Part shown: positions 24,274-28,716 of the stretch, piece by piece
How the letters are laid out: each line of letters begins with the position of its first letter
Position numbering within the stretch: position 1 is the stretch's first letter
NCBI GenBank assembly: GCA_039583705.1
Contig: JAVKSM010000028.1
Coordinates: 1-28,716, forward strand
Origin: JAVKSM01 sp039583705
GTDB taxonomy: Bacteria > Actinomycetota > Actinomycetes > Mycobacteriales > Pseudonocardiaceae
Reading direction: 5' to 3'
DNA length: 28,716 bases
Position numbers and translations under genes: made by a program
The notes under the pieces: generated by a model
What the model was told of the DNA's origin: nothing
Seen by the model: only the letters and a program-made list of their open reading frames with translations
Database searches by the model: none

Positions 24274-26538
24274 TCAGCCGAAGAGGGCAGGCAGGGTGGC
24301 ATCCCAGGCGCCGCGCAGCTCCGCCAGTCCGAGCCGCGGCAGCCCGTCGATCTCCAAGGAGCCGCCGCCGGCCACGCCGAGCCGGACGTGGGGAACCTCG
24401 CCGCACAGGTCGAGGAACCGCTGCGCTGCCGCCGGCGGCACCGCGACCAGCACCCGGGCGCTCGACTCCGCGAACAACGCCACGAACGCCTCCCCCGGCA
24501 GCGTGACCTGGGCGCCGGTGTCGCTGGCCAGGCACGCCTCGACCAGCGCCTGCGCCAACCCGCCCTCGGACAGGTCGTGCGCCCGCCGCAGCGCCCCCTC
24601 CCGCGCGGCTGACGCGAGCAGGCGCGCCAGCGCGGCCTCCGCCGCGAGGTCGACCTCGGGCGGATGGCCGCCGAGGTGGCCGTGCACGACGTGGGCCCAC
24701 TCGCTGCCGCCGAGCTCGTCCCGGGTCCGCCCGAGCAGCCACAGCCCGTCCCCGGCCAGGCCGACTCCGACCGGGATGCGTCGGCGCACGTCGTCGAGCA
24801 CGCCGAGCACGCCCACTACGGGCGTGGGCAGGATCGGGGTGGAGCCGGTCTGGTTGTAGAAGCTGACGTTGCCGCCGGTGACCGGGATGCCCAGCACCGC
24901 GGCGCCGTCGGCGAGGCCACACACCGCCTGCTGGAACTGCCACATCACCCCGGGATCCTCCGGCGAGCCGAAGTTGAGGCAGTTGGTGACCGCCACCGGT
25001 ACCGCGCCGCTGGTCGCGACGTTGCGGTAGGCCTCCGCCAGCGCAAGCTGCGCCCCCAGGTAGGGGTCCAGCGCGCAGAACCGGGCGTTGCAGTCGGTGG
25101 CCACCGCCACCCCGCGCTGGCTGGTCTCGTCCACCCGCAGCACCCCGGCGTCAGCGCCCTGGGCGCAGACCGTGTTGCCGCGGACGTAGCGGTCGTACTG
25201 GTCGCTCACCCAGGACCGGGAACAGAGGTTCGGCGAGGCCGCCATCGCCAGGATCGTGGCCCGAAGCTCCTCCGGGGTGGACGGTCGTCGCAACCGGTCC
25301 GGGGTGGCCGCGCGCAGCTCGTCCTGGGTGGGCGGGCGGCGGAGCGGGCGGTGGTAGGTCGGACCCTCGTGCGCCACGGTGCGTGGCGGCACGTCGACGA
25401 CCGTCTCACCGTGCCAGGTGACCACCAGCCGACCGCTGTCGGTCACCTCGCCGATCACGGTGGCGGGAACCTCCCACTTCGCGCACACCGCGAGGAACCC
25501 GGCCACGTCGGCCGGTCGCACGACGGCGCACATCCGCTCCTGGGACTCGCTGGACAGGATCTCCGCCGGGGTCATCCCCGTGGCACGCACCGGGACCGCG
25601 TCCAGCGTCACGCTCATCCCGCCGTCCCCGGCGCTCGCCAGCTCGCTCGTCGCGCACGACAGCCCGGCGCCGCCGAGGTCCTGGATGCCGGCGACCAGCC
25701 CGGCGGCGAACAGCTCCAGGCAGCACTCGACGAGCACCTTCTCCGTGAACGGGTCACCGACCTGCACCGACGGCAGCTTGCGGCGTCCGCTCCCCTCCCC
25801 GCTGAAGGTCTGCGAGGCCAGCACCGACACTCCGCCGATGCCGTCGCGGCCGGTGCTCGCCCCGAAGAGGACCACCTTGTTGCCCACCCCCCGCGCGCGG
25901 GCCAGGTGCAGTTGCTCGGTCCGCATCGCTCCCACGCACAGCACGTTGACCAGCGGGTTTCCCGCGTAGGAGGCGTCGAAGACCAGCTCGCCGCCGATGG
26001 TGGGCAGCCCGAGGCGGTTGCCGTAGCCCCCGACGCCGGCGACCACCCCGGGAAGCACCCGGGCGGTGTCGGGCGCGCCCGCCGGCCCGAAGCGCAACGG
26101 GTCGACCACCCCGATGGGGCGGGCACCCATGGCCAGGACGTCCCGCACGATCCCACCGACGCCGGTCGCGGCTCCCTGGTAGGGCTCCACGTAGGACGGA
26201 TGGTTGTGGCTCTCGATCTTGAAGGTGGCGGCCCAGCCGTCGCCGATGTCGACCACGCCGGCGTTCTCCCCGATGCCGGCGAGCATCCGCTCCCGCACCG
26301 CCGGCGCCGTCGTCTGCCCGAAGTAGCCCAGGTGCACCTTGGAGGACTTGTAGGAGCAGTGCTCGCTCCACATCACCGAGTACACGGCCAGCTCGGCCTC
26401 GGTCGGACGGCGGCCGAGGATCTGCCGGATCCTGGCGTACTCCTCCGCCCGCAGGCCCAGCTCCCGCCAGGGCTGCGGAGCTCCGGGGGTGGCGGACGCC
26501 TTCTCGACGGTGTCGGTCGTGCTGGCCAGGTGGGTCAC
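24274..26538 (-). CDS. purL: Phosphoribosylformylglycinamidine synthase subunit PurL
   Basis: The synthetase subunit of the three-part FGAM synthase, using ATP and ammonia from PurQ to convert FGAR to FGAM. It has 754 residues, the small PurL form that requires PurS and PurQ, both encoded just upstream. Motifs: MWSEHCSYKSSKVHLGYF, KIESHNHPSYVEP (catalytic histidine), GAATGVGGIVRDVLAMGARP, FGASTGRDGIGG, and in the second half AVTNCLNFGSPEDP, PVTGGNVSFYNQT and HDLSEGGLAQAL. GTG 26538 overlaps the purQ stop by four bases (GTGA). Confidence 0.97.
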   Translation of the reverse strand: MTHLASTTDTVEKASATPGAPQPWRELGLRAEEYARIRQILGRRPTEAELAVYSVMWSEHCSYKSSKVHLGYFGQTTAPAVRERMLAGIGENAGVVDIGDGWAATFKIESHNHPSYVEPYQGAATGVGGIVRDVLAMGARPIGVVDPLRFGPAGAPDTARVLPGVVAGVGGYGNRLGLPTIGGELVFDASYAGNPLVNVLCVGAMRTEQLHLARARGVGNKVVLFGASTGRDGIGGVSVLASQTFSGEGSGRRKLPSVQVGDPFTEKVLVECCLELFAAGLVAGIQDLGGAGLSCATSELASAGDGGMSVTLDAVPVRATGMTPAEILSSESQERMCAVVRPADVAGFLAVCAKWEVPATVIGEVTDSGRLVVTWHGETVVDVPPRTVAHEGPTYHRPLRRPPTQDELRAATPDRLRRPSTPEELRATILAMAASPNLCSRSWVSDQYDRYVRGNTVCAQGADAGVLRVDETSQRGVAVATDCNARFCALDPYLGAQLALAEAYRNVATSGAVPVAVTNCLNFGSPEDPGVMWQFQQAVCGLADGAAVLGIPVTGGNVSFYNQTGSTPILPTPVVGVLGVLDDVRRRIPVGVGLAGDGLWLLGRTRDELGGSEWAHVVHGHLGGHPPEVDLAAEAALARLLASAAREGALRRAHDLSEGGLAQALVEACLASDTGAQVTLPGEAFVALFAESSARVLVAVPPAAAQRFLDLCGEVPHVRLGVAGGGSLEIDGLPRLGLAELRGAWDATLPALFG

Positions 26539-27233
26539 ATCCGGTCCTCGCGCAGCTCAGCGTCGACCACCGAGGCGAACACCGAGGCGAACACGGCAAG
26601 GCCGTCCGCGCCGGGGCCGGTGAGCGGGTCGACGGCGTGCTCCGGGTGCGGCATCAGCCCGACCACCCGGCCGTCGGCCGAGCACACCCCGGCGATGTCG
26701 TGCAGCGCACCGCTGGGGGCGGGGTCGACGTAGCGGAAAACGACCCGGCCCGCCGCCTCCAGCTCCGCGAGTGTGCCCTCGTCGGCGACGTAGCGGCCCT
26801 CGCCGGACTTCAGCGGCACCGTGATCTCCGCGCCGCTGCGGTAGCCGGAGGTCCACGGCGTCGAGCGGTTCTCCACCCGCAGCGCCACCTCCCGGCAGAC
26901 GAACCGCAGCCCGGCGTTGCGCACCAGCGCGCCGGGCAGCAGCCCCGCCTCGCACAGGATCTGAAACCCGTTGCAGATGCCCAGCACCGGCATCCCGCGC
27001 CGCGCCGCGTCGAGGACAGGGCGCATCACCGGGGCGAAGGCGGCGATCGCGCCGGCCCGCAGGTAGTCGCCGTAGGAGAACCCGCCGGGGAGGATCACGG
27101 CGGCCACGCCGCGCAGGTCGTCGTCGCCGTGCCACAGCCGCACCGCCTCGCCGCCGGCCAGCCGGACCGCCCGCGCGGCGTCGACGTCGTCCAACGTCCC
27201 GGGAAACGTGATCACGCCGATGCGCCCGGTCAC
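26535..27233 (-). CDS. purQ: Phosphoribosylformylglycinamidine synthase subunit PurQ (glutaminase)
   Basis: Supplies ammonia from glutamine to PurL. From GTG 27233, which overlaps the purS stop, it is 232 residues, the normal length. The class I amidotransferase triad is visible: the nucleophile in VLGICNGFQIL and the His/Glu pair in GLMPHPEHAVDP. GGFSYGDYLRAGAIA is the family signature. Near the C-terminus VFASVFASV comes from an exact 12-base duplication (26569-26592) that is probably harmless. Confidence 0.97.
   Translation of the reverse strand: MTGRIGVITFPGTLDDVDAARAVRLAGGEAVRLWHGDDDLRGVAAVILPGGFSYGDYLRAGAIAAFAPVMRPVLDAARRGMPVLGICNGFQILCEAGLLPGALVRNAGLRFVCREVALRVENRSTPWTSGYRSGAEITVPLKSGEGRYVADEGTLAELEAAGRVVFRYVDPAPSGALHDIAGVCSADGRVVGLMPHPEHAVDPLTGPGADGLAVFASVFASVVDAELREDRM
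26569..26592 (-). repeat. 12-bp tandem duplication inside purQ
   Basis: ACCGAGGCGAAC is present twice head to tail, adding four residues to the PurQ C-terminus. Confidence 0.9.
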
Positions 27234-27499
27234 CCCGGGGTCTCCCCGTCGGTGCCCGGCTCGTCCCCGACCCACCGGACGGCCCAGTCCTCGATCACCG
27301 GGTTGGCGAGCAGCATCGTGGCGATCCGGTGCAGCGTCTCGTCGTCCAGACCGTCCTCGACGTCGAGCTCGAAGTGCTTGCCCTGCCGCACGTCGTGCAC
27401 CCCGGTGAACCCCAGCCGGGCCATCGCACCGGCCACCGCCTTGCCCTGCGGGTCGAGGATCTCCGGCTTGGGCATGACGTCCACGACCACTCTCGCCAC
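27230..27499 (-). CDS. purS: Phosphoribosylformylglycinamidine synthase subunit PurS
   Basis: Small subunit that bridges PurL and PurQ. The 89-residue protein begins VARVVVDVMPKPEILDPQG and contains the family motifs KAVAGAMARLGFTGVHDVRQGKHFEL and MLLANPVIEDWAV. GTG 27499 is 8 bases after a -10 match TAACCT and has no Shine-Dalgarno, suggesting a leaderless or nearly leaderless message for purSQL. The stop overlaps the purQ start. Confidence 0.96.
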   Translation of the reverse strand: MARVVVDVMPKPEILDPQGKAVAGAMARLGFTGVHDVRQGKHFELDVEDGLDDETLHRIATMLLANPVIEDWAVRWVGDEPGTDGETPG

Positions 27500-27507
27500 G
27501 CTGCCCG

Positions 27508-27513
27508 AGGTTA
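27508..27513 (-). promoter_or_regulatory. -10 box of the purSQL operon
   Basis: On the minus strand TAACCT lies 8 bases before GTG 27499. No convincing -35. Spacing fits leaderless transcription of purS. Confidence 0.4.
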
Positions 27514-27579
27514 CCGTTCCGCTACCCGGTCCGCCCTCGTCACCCGGCCCCTGCGCCCTCGTCCGCGGGAGCCGGAAGC

Positions 27580-27783
27580 TCACCCCTCGAGCGGGTCGGG
27601 TGCGGGCTGTTCCACGTCCGGGTTCCACACGTGCCAACCGTTGCCGTCGGGGCAGGTGAACACCCCGAGGCGGCCGCGCGAGACTCGTGCCAGCCCGGCG
27701 GCCATGTCCCCGGTGAGCACGGCTCGCCGGGCACATGTCGCGCAGCGCGCAGCGGCGCTGTAGCGGTAGGGGGTCTCGGTCAT
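27580..27783 (-). CDS. Small conserved protein with CxxC, function unknown
   Basis: A 67-residue frame beginning MTETPYRYSAAARCATCARRA, with a central VFTCPDGNGWHVWNPD segment. Cysteines at CATC and in the TCPDG stretch suggest a small zinc-ribbon-like fold, but only three cysteines plus nearby histidine are available. The CPDGNGWHVW segment resembles small uncharacterised actinobacterial proteins. A -10 match TAAGGT (27792-27797) lies 8 bases before ATG 27783, and no Shine-Dalgarno is seen. It precedes purS on the same strand with an 80-base gap. Confidence 0.7.
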   Translation of the reverse strand: MTETPYRYSAAARCATCARRAVLTGDMAAGLARVSRGRLGVFTCPDGNGWHVWNPDVEQPAPDPLEG

Positions 27784-27791
27784 CCCGGGCG

Positions 27792-27797
27792 ACCTTA
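27792..27797 (-). promoter_or_regulatory. -10 box of the small CxxC gene
   Basis: On the minus strand TAAGGT lies 8 bases ahead of ATG 27783, consistent with a leaderless start. Confidence 0.35.
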
Positions 27798-27876
27798 TGG
27801 GATCCCGCGTGCCGGAGGCGAGGCCGCGCCTCGCATGCGAAGCTGTCCGGTGACCGCCGTGAGGGAGTACCCCCGT

Positions 27877-27902
27877 CAGGGAGAACGCCAGCCAGGGAGA
27901 AC
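27877..27902 (+). repeat. Direct repeat in the MBL gene leader
   Basis: CAGGGAGAAC occurs at 27877-27886 and 27893-27902, 16 bases apart. The second copy supplies the GGGAGAA ribosome binding site for ATG 27909. Confidence 0.8.
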
Positions 27903-27908
27903 CGCCGG

Positions 27909-28556
27909 ATGGAGATCGTTCACTTCGGGCACTCGTGCGTCCTGCTCGCCCTGTCCTATCCCGATGGGACCTCCGCCCGACTGCTCTTCGACCCGGGCGA
28001 CTATTCCTCGGGGTTCGAGACCCTCGTCGGGCTGGACGCGATCCTGCTCACCCACCAGCACCCCGACCACGTCGACGTCGACCGGCTGCCCGGCATGCTC
28101 GTGACCAACCCCGACGCGGTGCTGGTCGCCGATGCCGGGACCGCGTCACAGCTCGCGGAGCGCGGCGTCGAGGCCCAGGTCGTCCGGCCCGGCGAGCACC
28201 TGCAGCTCGCCGGCGCCGGGGTGGAGGTGCTCGGCGGCGATCACGCCGTCATCCACCCCGACCTCCCGACGATCGACAACAACGCCTACCTGGTCGACGG
28301 CTCCTACCTGCACCCCGGCGACTCGTTCACGCCGCCGGAGCGGCCGGTCGACGTGCTGCTGCTGCCGACCGCCGCGCCGTGGCTGAAGATCTCCGAGGCT
28401 GTGGACTACCTGCGCGCGGTGGCGCCCCGGGTCGCCGTCCCCATCCACGAGGCGCTGCTCGCCCGCCCCGAGAAGTACTACGAGCACTTCACCCGGCTCG
28501 CGCCCGAGGGCACCGAGGTGGCGGTGTTGCCGCGCGGCAAGGCCGTCACACCCTGA
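27909..28556 (+). CDS. MBL-fold metal-dependent hydrolase (UlaG-like)
   Basis: A 215-residue metallo-beta-lactamase-fold protein, cytoplasmic. The metal-binding motif THQHPDHVD (HxHxDH, about residues 49-57) is intact; the N-terminal HFGHSCVLL and LLFDPGDYSSGF are typical of the UlaG/L-ascorbate-lactonase-like branch, and later ligands are visible in GGDHAVIHPD, VDGSYLHPGDSF and VPIHEAL. ATG 27909 follows GGGAGAA. The substrate cannot be inferred. It is divergent from the small CxxC gene and its 3' end overlaps an opposing partial gene by 11 bases. Confidence 0.9.
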   Translation: MEIVHFGHSCVLLALSYPDGTSARLLFDPGDYSSGFETLVGLDAILLTHQHPDHVDVDRLPGMLVTNPDAVLVADAGTASQLAERGVEAQVVRPGEHLQLAGAGVEVLGGDHAVIHPDLPTIDNNAYLVDGSYLHPGDSFTPPERPVDVLLLPTAAPWLKISEAVDYLRAVAPRVAVPIHEALLARPEKYYEHFTRLAPEGTEVAVLPRGKAVTP

Positions 28557-28716
28557 CCGTTGCGGGTGTCCGGCAGGTCCGGCCGGGGGTGTCCCTGCCG
28601 GGGACGTCCCTGCCGAGGCCTGCGTAGGTGACGGGCGTGGCCCCGTGGTGCAGGGCGATGTCCACGGCGTCCAGCACCGCCCGCCGCGGCCCCGGCCGCG
28701 CGAGGTCCGCGGCGTC
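28546..28716 (-). CDS. Partial unidentified protein, C-terminal end
   Basis: A minus-strand frame open from the right edge for 56 codons to TGA (28546-28548). It contains RRAVLDAVDIALHHGATPVT and YAGLG, which reads like a real helical segment, and then a low-complexity tail with GRDVPGRDTPGR. The family was not identified. It is convergent with and overlaps the MBL gene by 11 bases. Confidence 0.45.
   Translation of the reverse strand, partial: DAADLARPGPRRAVLDAVDIALHHGATPVTYAGLGRDVPGRDTPGRTCRTPATVRV

Noticed and set aside
24664..26733. 689-codon plus frame opposite purL
   Set aside because: Shadow of purL; typical His/Arg/Gly/Val antisense composition.

Overview
This window is GC-rich chromosomal DNA (third codon positions almost all G or C, many GTG starts) from an actinobacterium. 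The genes include mycothiol synthase, GlnR, LmeA-type DUF2993 and DUF3073, and the gene order dus - LCP - phoU - pst - mshD - glnR - lmeA - rhodanese - DUF1416 - nitrobindin-like - ygfZ - DUF3073 - purM - purF - SCP - purL/Q/S closely matches, from memory, the Mycobacterium Rv0787A-Rv0823c region. A mycolata or Pseudonocardiaceae-like organism is the best guess. Apart from the left 600 bases the region looks vertically inherited core genome.

Layout: 1-617 is a gene graveyard on the minus strand: a frameshifted small membrane protein joined to the P-loop of an AAA-type ATPase, with lower GC toward the edge. 627-5080 (plus) holds a tRNA-dihydrouridine synthase, a GGDEF protein and an LCP-family envelope protein. 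5152-9823 is a complete phosphate module: phoU (plus) convergent with pstSCAB (minus), with PHO-box-like direct repeats before both phoU and pstS. 10029-11829 (minus) is glnR-mshD. 11929-16588 (plus) holds lmeA, a cysteine-type leader peptide, a coupled small ORF, the thiosulfate sulfurtransferase and DUF1416, a 33-residue membrane protein coupled to a nitrobindin-like protein, then a Fur-family regulator coupled to ygfZ. 16624-27783 is mostly minus strand: an unidentified protein, purM-purF, a PAS-GGDEF-EAL protein, an SCP2-like protein, a DUF574 methyltransferase, purL-purQ-purS and a small CxxC protein; DUF3073 lies on plus at 17653. 27909-28556 (plus) is an MBL-fold hydrolase, and a partial gene enters from the right edge.

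How the genes work together: PstSCAB imports phosphate and PhoU reports it; GlnR governs nitrogen genes; MshD finishes mycothiol, which uses cysteine, and the sulfurtransferase operon sits behind what looks like a cysteine-sensing attenuator. purF, purM and purSQL supply five polypeptides of early purine synthesis, joined by GTGA overlaps. Two c-di-GMP enzymes are embedded in the housekeeping genes.

The most notable observations are the cysteine leader whose stop codon lies in a stem that can mask the next Shine-Dalgarno, an LCP protein in which several family-conserved arginines are replaced, paired PHO boxes, a recurring leaderless-promoter pattern, and several short tandem duplications, two of which carry stop codons. 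No tRNA, rRNA, CRISPR array, intact mobile element or phage gene was seen.
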